Assembly (NCBI RefSeq): GCF_018860745.1
Contig: NZ_JAHKPY010000012.1
Span: 124,001 to 188,000 of the forward strand
DNA from: Zobellia uliginosa
GTDB taxonomy: Bacteria; Bacteroidota; Bacteroidia; Flavobacteriales; Flavobacteriaceae
Reading direction: 5' to 3'
Length of the DNA: 64,000 nucleotides
Below are positions 27,301 through 34,347 of the stretch, one piece after another; position 1 is the stretch's first letter, and each line of letters begins with the position of its first letter. The notes beneath the pieces were generated by a model. That model had not been told where the DNA came from. It saw only the letters and a list, made by a program, of their open reading frames with translations, and did not search any database. The position numbers and the translations under genes are program-made.

Positions 27301-27480
27301 GGAAAAAGTAGGAGCATAATCAAAAGACGGCTCATTTTTGATTATTGTTTCGGTTTTGGTAATAGTAGGTTTTTCTACAAATTCAGTATTTGAAGTAAAA
27401 CTTAACAAACTTGACAATAACAAGTACGTAAAAATAAATTTGGCTAGGTTTCGCATAGTTGATGTAAAACTTCGATACAT
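18310..27480 (-). CDS. Giant repetitive surface adhesin with type IX secretion type B C-terminal domain
   Basis: A 3056-residue protein. Order: signal peptide (hydrophobic segment about residues 11-28); HYR-type domain (about 55-160); a beta-sandwich-like insertion; three diverged Ig-like units and a longer Ig-like unit (about 380-725); a repeat array (about 730-2230) of 14 units beginning SGGDQTECE and containing VWYDAATGGN and YAES, with four interspersed units carrying SVDVSEGG and NGGNNWTISG and ending NCSCP or similar; a PKD-like unit; five DUF11 domains (about 2300-2950), four followed by the acidic phrase NNDDGDQSEDDE; and a gliding-motility-type C-terminal domain (FSPNGDGANDIFFI ... 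YNRWGAMVF ... LPVGTYYYTLELGDG). The last is the type IX sorting signal. It probably serves adhesion or gliding on algal surfaces. Its operon partner is the SprF-like gene. Confidence 0.93.
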   Translation of the reverse strand: MYRSFTSTMRNLAKFIFTYLLLSSLLSFTSNTEFVEKPTITKTETIIKNEPSFDYAPTFSNCPSDITNVMPNSGDCTAVVSWTPPTATGTGPVTISSNYNPGDSFYSGTHRVIYRATDINGTSFCEFTVQVVDNQQPVITVPANITVTADAASCGAIVTFPFPTATDNCPAGEGAPIDENFDSGADLSLECYNFNGTFISNQGKVNGSPGELKTVELIDSGVRSLTSPLTQFNGTGEIFFDHLITAGSSSGNIGNGARLTVKLVTAAGVETIIYTELYLDENVQTEFIPITQSGNYRVKFEWETNQSTLDKVHLDDLYIPGFIVSDTNVVSCGEASHSVAQVAGFPFVSGSEFPVGTTTLSYFTQDANGNFAINSFTVTVNNNIVPPAGDDVEYCAGSPVPELSVTVGTGETADWYNAEVGGGLLLEDSLTYTPSGPGDYYVETRNIATGCVSSTRRRIRLTENPKPNAPSANSLIEYCVNDTATELTATGDSGNLILWYDAATGGTVYPSAPTPDTTAPGTTSYYVEQVDSTTGCVSDRTQVDVTVYSLPTAPTVTTPVNYCIGDSASQLDSHATGTNLKWYDAASGGNEIPGTTTPDTSTAGQQSFWVTQSSSNGSANCEGPRRRLNVNVYSAPTITTQPTNEAVCEGGTVTFDVAASGSSTIQWQLFNGSAWNDLTNTAPHSGVTASTLTVTDVTLAMSGNRYRAVATSPAASCADATSNEAILTVNTAPPVPTSGGDQTECEENPIQTLTATATPPSGASIIWYDALTGGNVVASPTLDTVGTITYYAESNDTVNGCPSVGRTAVTLTIQPAPNAPVSGGDQTECEENPIQTLTATATAPAGTVLVWYDAATGGNVVASPEWSTVGTEIFYAESQDDVTGCPSLTRTAVSLTIQPAPAPPTSGGDQTECETNPIQTLTATATVPSGFTLTWYDAATGGNIVASPDWSSVGSITYYAESENSTTNCISLSRTAVTLTIDAIPVAPTSGGDQTECEANPTQTMTATATAPAGATVVWYTAATGGSMVGSPTLNAVGTVTYYAESRTTSSGCVSETRTAVVLTMNSTPTIAITPSSQMCSVDLTTYSVSVDVNRGMVTSTEGTVTDNGGNNWTISGVPSGNNITVTVSDANTCAETININAPNCSCPTVNAPTSGGDQTECETNPIQTLTATATPPSGASIVWYDAASGGNIVASPTRNTVGTSTFYAESVDDLNGCTSTTRTAVNLTIQQAPAAPVSGGNQTECEANPIQTLTATATSAPGTSIIWYDAATGGNVVASPTRNAIGTSTFYAESQDDGTSCVSHTRTAVVLTIEPNPAAPVSGGNQTECETNPMQTLTATATTTAGSSVVWYTAATGGTVVASPTLNAVGTVTYFAESENTTTSCVSSTRTPVVLTIQDTPDISIATAAACAPDLLTYSVSVDVSEGGVTSSEGTVTDNGGNNWTISGITSGNDITLTVTAPNACTQTLTVTAPNCSCPVVDAPISGGDQTECEENPIQTLTATATPPADATIVWYDAATGGNVVASPTRNTVGTSTFYAESVQNVTNCVSATRTAVVLTINTTPNAPVSGGDQIECEQTPIQTLTATATAPAGSTVVWYTAATGGSIVASPTLNTVGTVTYFAESQNGSSSCPSFTRTPVQLTIQDTPTIAQTPSSAVCSADLTTYNVSVDVSGGTVTSSEGTVTDNGGNNWTISGVTSGNDIIVTSTPANGCVQTLNITAPNCACPTVTAPVSGGDQTECEENPVQTLTATATPPADATVVWYDAATGGSVVASPTRNSVGTSTFYAESVQNVTSCTSDTRTAVTLTIEAAPTAPVSGGDQTECEENPIQTLTATATAPAGSTVVWYDAATGGNIVASPIRNTVGTSIYYAESENSTTSCTSFNRTAVSLTIEAAPGVPTSGGDQTECEASPIQTLTATATAPAGASIVWYDAATGGNIVASPTRNTVGAVTYYAESSNNSTSCASFTRTPVTLTIQDTPDISVATAAACAPDLLTYSVSVDVSEGGITSTEGTVTDNGGNNWTISGITAGNNITLTVTAPNACTQTLAVTAPDCSCPVVDAPVSGGDQTECEANPIQILTATATPPANATVVWYDAPTGGSVVASPTRNTVGTSTYYAESVENVTNCTSSTRTAVSLTIEATPTAPVSGGDQTECDANPTQTLTATATAPTGASVVWYDAATGGNIVTNPILDAVGNTTYYAESSDDASACTSFTRTAVTLTIQALPNVVANATTTTINAGEPVTLTGSGASSYVWDNGVTDGDTVYPLVTTTYTVIGTDGNSCDNTDSVTITVNATSDIRIEKIVDEAAPNVGDTVTFTLTAHNDGPSDDTGGSVINDILPSGYTYTGDTGSASNGTYDAVSGDWTLPALTNGNSVAIDITATVNAPTAAANEYLNIAQVTSATNFDSDSTPNNDDGDQSEDDEASVEVIPQVADLEVTNTISQPSGNPGDTVVLTVTIQNNGPDAATNLSLENIVPVGFTVTTINDGGTQSGNTITWSGLSIPDAGTTVLTYEATVNNPTNVTDEYMNTVQVTSVDQFDNDSAPNNDDGDQSEDDEDAISLRLQSSDLEIVNTVTPDSGNPGDTLTFSVEVINNGTDDATGINLENYVPSGFTVTAINDGGTQSGSTLSWLGLAVPNGTSQTVTFEATINVPTNTTGEYFNTVQVVAVDQLDPNSTPNNDDGDQSEDDEDNAEIVLIPADLSLSKNLSAASNPTPNAGDTVTFEVTVTNEGPGLATNVSVEDILPLGYTLGTINDGGVVTGNIINWTIASLPVGSQILSYEVTLNAPTNAMGEYDNTAQITAMDQFDPDSTPNNDDGDQSEDDEVLHIINAPSVDLEITKMVDKSQTFHEDTIVFRVIVGNNDAYEATNIGIEDVLPSGYILVSHTADYGAYNETTSTWEIPSLPINTEASLEMTVTVTDVDDYTNVAELIYVDQIDLNIDNDRAEVTPEVTQSSCLTVYNEFSPNGDGANDIFFIECIEQYPNSVLSIYNRWGAMVFSSTGYDNSWDGKSLDRAKLGSSDKLPVGTYYYTLELGDGTTSPKSGWLYISR
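20780..25290 (-). repeat. Internal repeat array of the adhesin gene
   Basis: About 4.5 kb of coding repeats: 14 units of roughly 80-85 codons starting SGGDQTECE and similar, interrupted four times by units of about 80 codons ending in a Cys-x-Cys-Pro motif. At the DNA level the recurring phrase on the plus strand is CATTCCGTTTGGTC (with variants). The pattern of units (4, spacer, 3, spacer, 2, spacer, 3, spacer, 2) points to past duplications of multi-unit blocks. Confidence 0.85.
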
Positions 27481-27773
27481 TGCCTTTTAGACAGTAACAT
27501 CTAAAGACTATGTAGTAATACATAACGCAAATTCCGCAACCTCATACTTGTATATACTAAAATTGTTGTGAATATTTAACAATTTGTTGTGTGTATGACT
27601 TTTCGCAAGGTGATGCCTCTTCAAAAAAGCAGTAAAAAACCTAAAGTCAACGATTTAAAATGTAAGCAATTAGCTACGGATGCACACGTTGCCATACACC
27701 GATGAGGCTTAATCAGTTGTACGATTACCAACTATCAATACATTAATTTTGACCTAAAAATAATCCCGAAATT

Positions 27774-28487
27774 CTATTGTTTTTTTAACCATTCCTGGTA
27801 CTTATTGCTATGCATTTTATCCGTTAACGGATAAAGACCAATTATAGGGGTGCCGTTTCGCACCTCGTTGATAACATATTCTTCAAAAAGTGTCATTTTA
27901 AGGCATTCATCTGCCACTTCTTCCGCAATATGAGCAGGTATGACCATAACCCCATCATCATCACCTACGATAAAATCGCCTGGAAACACGGCAACATCCC
28001 CACAACCAATAGGTTCATTGATTGCAATAGCTTGATGTAAAGTTAAGTTGGTAGGTGCCGTAGGCCTATTGTGATAAGATGCAAAATTGAGGTCTGCAAT
28101 CTCCGTAGAATCACGAAAACCACCGTCTGTTACTATACCTTCCACGCCGCGCACCATTAAACGTGTCGCTAAAATAGAGCCTGCAGACGCTGCTCTTGCA
28201 TCCTTTCTACTATCAATTACCAGAATATAACCTTTTGGGCATTCTTCAACCGCAACACGCTGTAAATGTTTAGGGTCTCTAAAAACTTCAATAGGATTCA
28301 AATCTTCCCTTGCAGGAATATAACGCAATGTATAGGCCTGGCCTACCATTGTTGGCTTGCCTGCTTTTAATGGCTTAACGTCCTGTATAAATTGGTTTTT
28401 CAGTCCCTTTTTAAATAGACATGTAGCTATAGTTGCCGTACTGACCTTTCTTAATTTTTCTGTCGTGATTTTATCTTGTGCTGTCAT
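27774..28487 (-). CDS. RraA-like protein (aldolase/decarboxylase-type fold)
   Basis: A 237-residue protein of the RraA/HMG-aldolase family, often mislabelled as dimethylmenaquinone methyltransferase. Signature segments: RKDARAASAGSILATRLMVR, GVEGIVTDGGFRDS (the D-G-x-x-R-D metal/substrate loop) and GDFIVGDDDGVMVIP. Family members with intact G-x-x-x-D and R-D residues can be class II pyruvate aldolases or oxaloacetate decarboxylases; RNase E inhibition is only one use of the fold. It is 22 nt downstream of a sugar-isomerase-like gene in the same direction, and the pair is divergent from a gluconokinase-like gene across a GntR-type operator. A catabolic aldolase acting on a 2-keto acid is therefore more likely than an RNase regulator. 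Confidence 0.8.
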   Translation of the reverse strand: MTAQDKITTEKLRKVSTATIATCLFKKGLKNQFIQDVKPLKAGKPTMVGQAYTLRYIPAREDLNPIEVFRDPKHLQRVAVEECPKGYILVIDSRKDARAASAGSILATRLMVRGVEGIVTDGGFRDSTEIADLNFASYHNRPTAPTNLTLHQAIAINEPIGCGDVAVFPGDFIVGDDDGVMVIPAHIAEEVADECLKMTLFEEYVINEVRNGTPIIGLYPLTDKMHSNKYQEWLKKQ

Positions 28488-28509
28488 ATTTTAAGTGTGT
28501 TAGTTGGTA

Positions 28510-29478
28510 TTATTCCGCATTGTTCCATGTCTCTCTTAGGAAGATTAAATCTTTTTTCATTTTAGCATAGACTTCTTCTTTATCTATGGTAATTTCAGTA
28601 GCGCCATGCTCGGCACCACCAAGATCATATTCTAAATGAAGGGAAACAGGAACGTTTATTCTGTATTTTTTAAGTAACGAAAAATACCGGTCAAAATTTA
28701 CCATTCCCTCCCCTAGGGGCGTATTAATGGGTTTCCATTTCCCTTTTTTCATTCCCCATTTAAAATCCTTAATAACAATACTTCGGATATAAGGAGCGAT
28801 AAATCTAAAATTTAGCTCCCAACTCATTCCGCCTTCTACCACCGCATGGCGTATGTCATATTGAGCGCCTAAACTTTCACTTTCCTTTGATGGTAAGATA
28901 GGTGGTAAATCCCAAATAGGTGCCCCTACATGATTCCCAGCGTGATTTTGATAACAACCGATTAAATTCAATTCTTTATTGACAATTTCTAAGTTCCTAA
29001 AAAGCTCTCGATAGATTTCCTGACTCTCTTCGATAGTTTGGCCCTCTGGATATATAAGCCATCCTGTTCTGTAATGTGTCATTCCTAAACTACTAGCCGT
29101 TTCCAATACATGCATATCAGCATCATTTTTTACATCCAATACGTTGGTGGTCAGCATTTTTTGCTGTAGACCATACTTTTTTATAGCCTTCACGGCTTTT
29201 GGCAAATCGCGTTCTACATTTTCGGGTAATACATGTCCTTTTGGTCTCACGGTTAAGTCCAATCCATCAAAACCGATTTCTGATGCAACCTTTGCCATTT
29301 CTTCATAGTCCAAAAACTGTAGATGTTTTGAAAACAGATAAACTTCCAGCCCAGTACTCATTACACCACTTGCCACTTCAAAAGGATTTACCAATGGTAA
29401 TAAAGGGACAACTAAGGCTGCAGAACTAGATTTTCTTAAAAAGTTTCTACGACTTGTTTGAGCTTTGTATGGGGCCAT
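28510..29478 (-). CDS. Tat-exported sugar phosphate isomerase/epimerase-like TIM-barrel protein
   Basis: A 322-residue AP-endonuclease/xylose-isomerase-type TIM barrel with a twin-arginine signal (SRRNFLRKSSSAALVVPLLP). An alternative ATG lies at 29508; 29478 (MAPYKAQTS) gives a more usual Tat N-region. Characteristic parts: IGFDGLDLTVRPKGHVLPEN, GCYQNHAGNHVG, AQYDIRHAVVEGG, IVIKDFKW and VSLHLEYDLGG, where the acidic and His residues would bind the metal. Such proteins isomerise or epimerise sugars or keto-sugars; here they would act in the periplasm. It is transcribed with the RraA-like gene from a promoter that overlaps the GntR-type operator at 29543-29567. Confidence 0.8.
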   Translation of the reverse strand: MAPYKAQTSRRNFLRKSSSAALVVPLLPLVNPFEVASGVMSTGLEVYLFSKHLQFLDYEEMAKVASEIGFDGLDLTVRPKGHVLPENVERDLPKAVKAIKKYGLQQKMLTTNVLDVKNDADMHVLETASSLGMTHYRTGWLIYPEGQTIEESQEIYRELFRNLEIVNKELNLIGCYQNHAGNHVGAPIWDLPPILPSKESESLGAQYDIRHAVVEGGMSWELNFRFIAPYIRSIVIKDFKWGMKKGKWKPINTPLGEGMVNFDRYFSLLKKYRINVPVSLHLEYDLGGAEHGATEITIDKEEVYAKMKKDLIFLRETWNNAE

Positions 29479-29527
29479 AATTGAGAAATTTAAAAACGGA
29501 TTTAACACTTTACGTTTTGATAATAGT

Positions 29528-29567
29528 CAAATATAGTTATATTTGGTAAACCAATTTGGTAAACCAA
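29528..29567. promoter_or_regulatory. Divergent promoters with tandem GntR-type operators
   Basis: Two copies of TTGGTAAACCAA, at 29543-29554 and 29556-29567, 13 bp apart. A plus-strand -7 box TATATTTG (29538-29545) runs into the first copy and drives the gluconokinase-like gene. A minus-strand TATATTTG (29535-29528) drives the TIM-barrel/RraA operon. One bound repressor could silence both directions. Confidence 0.75.
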
Positions 29568-29578
29568 TTATTTAACAA

Positions 29579-30073
29579 ATGAGTAAAAAAGATAAATTTA
29601 CAGTGGTTTTGGTAGGCGTTTGTGGCACAGGAAAAAGTGTTACGGGCCAAAAAGTAGCCAAGAAATTAGGTCTACCCTTCTATGATGCGGATGCAAAATT
29701 TAGTGAACAATCGGCAGCAGATAAAGAAAATGCCCAATCTGACCAGTGGTTACCTGCTATCACCAACTTAATAAGTAAAGAATATACGAAAGACGGTTGT
29801 GTAGTTTCTTGTTCTATTTTAAAGAAAGAGCAACGCTTACTTCTCGCTAGAAATTTAGACTTAAATATTGATTGGGTTTTTATGAGCGGTACGTATGATG
29901 ATGTAAACCAACGATTGGACAAAGGACTTTCTAAAAATCAAACAGGTGCCTCACTTGAATCTGATTTTCAATCATTGGAAATTCCGAAAAGAGCACTTAC
30001 TGTAGATATTAGAAACACCGAAGAAGAAACAGTTGATACCATTTTAAAATATTTGGCCAGAAAATATGGTTGA
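29579..30073 (+). CDS. Gluconokinase-like P-loop kinase
   Basis: A 164-residue kinase of the GntK/shikimate kinase type. Walker A is GVCGTGKS (13-20), followed by FYDADAKFSEQSAADK where GntK has its DGDDFH region, then QWLPAI, CVVSCSILKKEQR and, near the end, SDFQSLEIPKRALTVDIRN. The arrangement matches GntK, but the sugar-binding loop is shortened and the usual R-x-x-HF lid is replaced by KGLSKNQTG, so the substrate may not be gluconate. Control by the alginate-type operator suggests phosphorylation of a uronate-derived aldonate or keto-aldonate. The start is 11 nt after the operator array. Confidence 0.75.
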   Translation: MSKKDKFTVVLVGVCGTGKSVTGQKVAKKLGLPFYDADAKFSEQSAADKENAQSDQWLPAITNLISKEYTKDGCVVSCSILKKEQRLLLARNLDLNIDWVFMSGTYDDVNQRLDKGLSKNQTGASLESDFQSLEIPKRALTVDIRNTEEETVDTILKYLARKYG

Positions 30074-30130
30074 ACCCATCTTTGTGAACTTGTTTAGCAC
30101 CCTTTTGTTTGTTCTATACAAAATTATCCC

Positions 30131-30160
30131 TAATTTTGGTAAACCAAATTGGTAAACCAA
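30131..30160 (+). promoter_or_regulatory. Promoter with tandem GntR-type operators for the PL17 gene
   Basis: -7 box TAATTTTG at 30131-30138 merges with TTGGTAAACCAA at 30136-30147; a second identical copy is at 30149-30160. The PL17 start is at 30468, which implies a leader of about 320 nt. In that leader I see only one possible long-range stem (TTGGTCG near 30266 with CGACCAA near 30346) and no gene. Confidence 0.72.
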
Positions 30161-30467
30161 TTTATGTAATTACGCTCCGGGCAATCCATAGATTCCCTTA
30201 AAAGTATTGTAAAAGATAGATATTGAGATAGCATCTTTAAAAATAGCAGAGCCATTAACGTGCAGTTGGTCGTCGGTAAGCTATTGTAAAAGTCAGGAAT
30301 ATAGCGTTCAGCATTTCAGAAAACTTATAAATAATCGGCGACCAATAATTATAGTATTGAAGACCACCGAGGAACTTTTTCTCAATTCAAAACTAAATGT
30401 GCAATTCCACTAGTAATGGAATAAGCTAATGAATAATATGACTTTAAGGCCTGATATATAACTACAG

Positions 30468-32723
30468 ATGAAAATGTTCAAAAATACAGTGGTAATTCCG
30501 TTTTTTATTTGCGTCTTGTTTATGTCTTTTAATAGCCACGCACAAGAACATCCTAAATTAATTTTGACTACAGAAGGGGTTCAAAAAATAAGAGCTGAAT
30601 TAGGCAATGTACCTCTTTTTGATGCGACATTGGCCATGGTAAAAGCCGAAGTAGATGCTGAAATAGTATTGGGAATAGACACCCCAATTCCCAAAGATTT
30701 TTCAGGTGGTTATACACACTCTCGTCACAAACTAAATTTTCAGACACTTCAAAAAGCAGGTGTTTTGTATCAAATTTTGGAGGATGAGAAATATGCTGTC
30801 TATATTAAAGATATGCTCTTCCAATATGAGGCCATGTACAAAGATTTACCTGTACACCCGCAAACGCGTTCTTACGCCAGAGGCAAATTATTCTGGCAAT
30901 GCCTAAACGATTCTAATTGGCTGGTTTATGTAAGTCAGGCGTATGATTGTGTTTATGATTATTTATCTAAAAAGGAACGCAAACAACTTGAAAAGAATCT
31001 TTTTAGACCTTTTGCTGATTTTATATCCATTGATAATCCTCAGTTTTATAACCGTGTTCACAATCACAGTACCTGGGGCAACGCTGCTGTGGGTATGATT
31101 GGATTGGTTATGGATGATGACGATTTAATTCAGAGAGCGTTATACGGAATAGAGGACGATGGTTTACCCGTTGGAGCTAAAGATAATGATGGTGGTTTTA
31201 TTAAAACAGAGGGTCAAGAAGTTGGATTTTTAGCTAATGTAGATGAGCCGTTTTCACCTGATGGTTATTATACGGAAGGCCCATATTACCAGCGTTATGC
31301 CATGTATCCCTTCCTGATTTTTGCAGAAGCCCTGCACAACGTAAGGCCTGAGTATAAAATATTTGCACATAAGGATAGTGTTTTGCTTAAATCTGTAAAC
31401 GTGCTCGTAAACCTGTCTGATGCCGATGGTGATTTTTTTCCTCTTAACGATGGTCAAAAAGGCATGTCATATAAATCGCCAGACGTAGTCACTGCTCTTG
31501 ATATTGCCTATCACTATGGTGGCCACAATCCACAATTATTAAGCATAGCCAAAGAGCAAGGTAGAGTATTATTGGATGATTCAGGTCTAGCCGTTGCAAT
31601 TGGCATTAGAGATGGCAAAGCTGAAAGTTTCCAGAAAAAATCAATAAACCTTTCAGATGGCACCAATGGCGACCAAGGTGGCGTGGGTATACTTAGGTAT
31701 GGAGATGAAGAAATGACATTAGTATATAAATATGCGGCTCAAGGCTTAAGTCATGGTCATTATGACAAACTTTCTTTTTCGCTATACGAAAAAGGAACGG
31801 AGATATTACAAGATTACGGATTGGCCCGTTTTGTAAATATTGAGCAAAAGGGCGGGGGTAATTATTTAAAGGAAAATAAGACATGGGCCAAGCAAACTAT
31901 AGCGCATAATACTTTAGTTCAAAATGAAACCTCCCATTTTGGAGGAAAGTATGAAGTGGGCAGCAAACACCATTCGGAACTTTACTTTTTTGATACGTCC
32001 AATCCAGAGGTACAAGTAGTAAGTGCCAAAGAAATTAATGCGTATCCCGGCACCGAAATGCACAGAACTTTGGCTCTAATCAAAGCCGATAATTTTGAAA
32101 AACCATATTTATTGGACATCTTAAAAGTTGAATCTAATACTGAAAATCAATATGATCTGCCCTTCTATTTTAAGGGTCAGATTATGAAAACAAATTTTGA
32201 TGTTACAGCTCCTACTACTTTAACGACCTTTGGTTCCGATAATGGCTACCAACATCTTTGGTTGGAAGCAATAGGAGCACCTAAGGAAGAAAACACTAAA
32301 CTTAGCTGGTTAGAAAACGGACACTTTTACACATTATCTACTGCCACTACCAATAAAGATGAATTAAACTTTGTGCGTATTGGCGCGAATGACCCAGACT
32401 TTAATTTAAGAAGAGATGCCGGCCTTGTGGTAAGAAGAAAAAAAAGCAAGAATACTACATTCGTTTCTATCCTAGAATCCCATGGACATTACAGTCCGGT
32501 TTCTGAGTTTTCAGTGAATTCCAATAGTATAATTTCCAAGTTAGAAATTATGATCGACACCAAAGCATATACAGCTGCATTGATTCAAACGAAGTCTACT
32601 GGAGATAAGCTGATGCTAATATTGGCAAATGAAGATAGTGCTTCAGATATAGAGCATGTTTTGAAAATAAACGAGAAAGACTATAGCTGGAAAGGACCTT
32701 ACGCATTTATCAAAATCAAGTAG
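30468..32723 (+). CDS. Exo-acting oligoalginate lyase, polysaccharide lyase family 17
   Basis: A 751-residue exported enzyme: signal peptide ending SHA before QEHPK, an alginate-lyase alpha/alpha toroid (about 30-380) and a heparinase II/III-like beta-sandwich (about 400-740). Active-site landmarks of family 17 are present: VHNHSTWG with Asn199/His200, DGYYTEGPYYQRYA (about 265-278) with the catalytic Tyr, SHGHYDKL with a His, and ENKTWAKQTIAHNTLV. The size matches Saccharophagus Alg17c. Family members release unsaturated monouronates from oligoalginate. This is the step that feeds KdgF and DEH reductase. The gene has its own operator-controlled promoter. Confidence 0.95.
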   Translation: MKMFKNTVVIPFFICVLFMSFNSHAQEHPKLILTTEGVQKIRAELGNVPLFDATLAMVKAEVDAEIVLGIDTPIPKDFSGGYTHSRHKLNFQTLQKAGVLYQILEDEKYAVYIKDMLFQYEAMYKDLPVHPQTRSYARGKLFWQCLNDSNWLVYVSQAYDCVYDYLSKKERKQLEKNLFRPFADFISIDNPQFYNRVHNHSTWGNAAVGMIGLVMDDDDLIQRALYGIEDDGLPVGAKDNDGGFIKTEGQEVGFLANVDEPFSPDGYYTEGPYYQRYAMYPFLIFAEALHNVRPEYKIFAHKDSVLLKSVNVLVNLSDADGDFFPLNDGQKGMSYKSPDVVTALDIAYHYGGHNPQLLSIAKEQGRVLLDDSGLAVAIGIRDGKAESFQKKSINLSDGTNGDQGGVGILRYGDEEMTLVYKYAAQGLSHGHYDKLSFSLYEKGTEILQDYGLARFVNIEQKGGGNYLKENKTWAKQTIAHNTLVQNETSHFGGKYEVGSKHHSELYFFDTSNPEVQVVSAKEINAYPGTEMHRTLALIKADNFEKPYLLDILKVESNTENQYDLPFYFKGQIMKTNFDVTAPTTLTTFGSDNGYQHLWLEAIGAPKEENTKLSWLENGHFYTLSTATTNKDELNFVRIGANDPDFNLRRDAGLVVRRKKSKNTTFVSILESHGHYSPVSEFSVNSNSIISKLEIMIDTKAYTAALIQTKSTGDKLMLILANEDSASDIEHVLKINEKDYSWKGPYAFIKIK

Positions 32724-32925
32724 TATAAGAGATAATTCATAAGTCTTCTGGTAGTAAGAAAAGAAGCATCTATGGAAATTCTTACTGACTTTGAAATTTG
32801 CTGAAACTTTTAATTTTCAATTCTACTTTCGGGCTTAACCATACCCCAATTAAATTTCAAAAATGCACTGCAAATATTTCTTTTTATTTCAGTTCTTTTG
32901 ACGGCTATATTTAACCTTTTCAATT

Positions 32926-32988
32926 AACTTTATAATTTGATTTTCAATGCCCTTAACAGTAAGATTATGAAAACCAAATTATAAAGTT
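32926..32988. terminator. Long inverted repeat between convergent PL17 and kdgF genes
   Basis: AACTTTATAATTTG (32926-32939) and CAAATTATAAAGTT (32975-32988) are perfectly complementary, with an inner TTTTCA/TGAAAA pairing. It can fold in RNA from either strand and lies between two genes transcribed towards each other, so a bidirectional transcription end is likely. The stem is AT-rich with no strong U-tract. The rest of the gap 32724-33046 shows nothing. Confidence 0.4.
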
Positions 32989-33046
32989 TAATTAGTTTCT
33001 TCGCTAAGAGATTTTGCGGAAATTACAATTAAGGATAGTATTTATT

Positions 33047-33421
33047 CTACTTTTTATCTCCAAAATAAGATACTCCATCACCACTTAAAAAATCTTCTCT
33101 TACCGGACTAAAGGTGTCAATAAGCTCTCCTTCTTCTAAGCAAACCGCACTATGTAATAAATTAGGTTCAATATATACGCCATCTCCAGCTTCTACGATT
33201 TTCTTTTCTCCATTAATTTCAAATTCAAATTTACCTGAAACACAAAAGGTAGCTTGCGTGTGAAAGTGTTGATGCGGTGCACCTAATGCCCCTTTATCAA
33301 ATTTCACTCTTACCATCATGATTTGGTTATCGTAACCCAAGAATTTTCTGGATACTCCTCCTCCAAGTTCTTCCCAATCCATTTCTTTTGTGATGATGTA
33401 CTTTTCACTAAATCGTTTCAT
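33047..33421 (-). CDS. kdgF: Cupin protein, KdgF-type uronate-linearising enzyme
   Basis: A 124-residue single-domain cupin. The first motif is APHQHFHTQATFCVSGKFEF, with the His/His/Gln metal ligands around residues 50-56; the second is AGDGVYIEPNLLHSAVCLEE, with the fourth ligand His90. KdgF converts the cyclic unsaturated monouronate released by lyases into linear 5-keto-4-deoxyuronate (DEH). The position between PL17 and SusC supports this role. It is on the opposite strand to the rest of the locus and has no visible GntR-type site of its own. Confidence 0.85.
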   Translation of the reverse strand: MKRFSEKYIITKEMDWEELGGGVSRKFLGYDNQIMMVRVKFDKGALGAPHQHFHTQATFCVSGKFEFEINGEKKIVEAGDGVYIEPNLLHSAVCLEEGELIDTFSPVREDFLSGDGVSYFGDKK

Positions 33422-34304
33422 TTTTTCTTAAGATTTATCAAATAATAATTACCTAAGCAAGATAATTTATTTCAAACTATTAAAGAAGCAAGAACGCAGA
33501 ATTATACTATTTTAATGCATCTGTTTTGTTATTTTTTTCTACTGAAAGTCAACACTTTATCTATTTACCCCTAATTAGTTCAAAATAGATCTTTGGATAC
33601 TTTCAATAAGACAATTTGCACGCTCTTTTTTATGCAATCACATTATCAATAATGGAGTTTTTTTTCGGTATGAAATAAAGAAAAAACAATCATACGTATT
33701 CTATTCTTTTTTATGCTTAAGCTAACTCTAGAAAAATCAATAAATTCAAGAATGTTGATTAAATCACGAGTCGTTTTCATAAAATTATTAAAAAATAATA
33801 AAATTTAACAAAGATAAAACTGACCCAAGACAGGTGCATGATTAATATGAGGCCACCACTAAAGCTACCCAAATATTAGAATTGCAACTCGCAGAACAAG
33901 GAACAAATAAAGCACACCATTATTTTTGAAACCCTTTACATCACGAACAAAATTACCTGGAATAAATGAGCATATTATATAATTTTTTGGAGTAAATCCA
34001 CAAATTATTTATAAGTCTTTAATATTTAGAACCCCTTGTTTTATTGGCTTTACAGCAATTTTATACATCTTTAAAAATCTAACAAGTCCGTTTCGGATAT
34101 CTGTCAATCGTACCATATTATAAATCCTCTACAAATAATTTAGGTGTCACAAATACACCTTGACTAAATAAAAAACATTCTTAATTAAGAAAAATAATTC
34201 AACTCTTTTATCAATTTACTAAATGAACGAACTCCAAAATATTAGATACTTAAAATAGCAACTCAATTTTCTCAATAATATTTTTTTTTAACAAACTATT
34301 AAGT
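33422..34304. other. AT-rich gap without a recognisable gene, upstream of the susC promoter
   Basis: About 880 bp between kdgF (minus) and the susC promoter. It is very AT-rich and all frames are interrupted often. I find no credible small gene, no tRNA and no operator of the TTGGTAAACCAA type. It may hold the kdgF promoter near 33425-33480 and decayed coding sequence. Confidence 0.4.
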
Positions 34305-34347
34305 TATATTTGGTAAACCAAATTGGTAAACCAGTATGGAAAACCAA
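34305..34347 (+). promoter_or_regulatory. Promoter with three tandem GntR-type operators upstream of susC
   Basis: -7 box TATATTTG (34305-34312) merges with TTGGTAAACCAA (34310-34321), followed by TTGGTAAACCAG (34323-34334) and the weaker ATGGAAAACCAA (34336-34347), exactly every 13 bp. About 58 bp of this region is nearly repeated at 44600-44660. The susC start is about 330 nt downstream. Confidence 0.75.

Noticed and set aside
18310-27480. Reading the repeat array as a CRISPR or tandem DNA repeat locus
   Set aside because: The repeat is coding, about 250 bp per unit, diverged, and preserves one frame over 9 kb.
27774-28487. Naming this gene rraA or menG
   Set aside because: RNase E regulation and menaquinone methylation are not supported by the context; only the fold is certain.
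33422-34304. A possible decayed gene in the long gap before susC
   Set aside because: Short stretches look protein-like in one frame, but stops are frequent and no family is recognisable.
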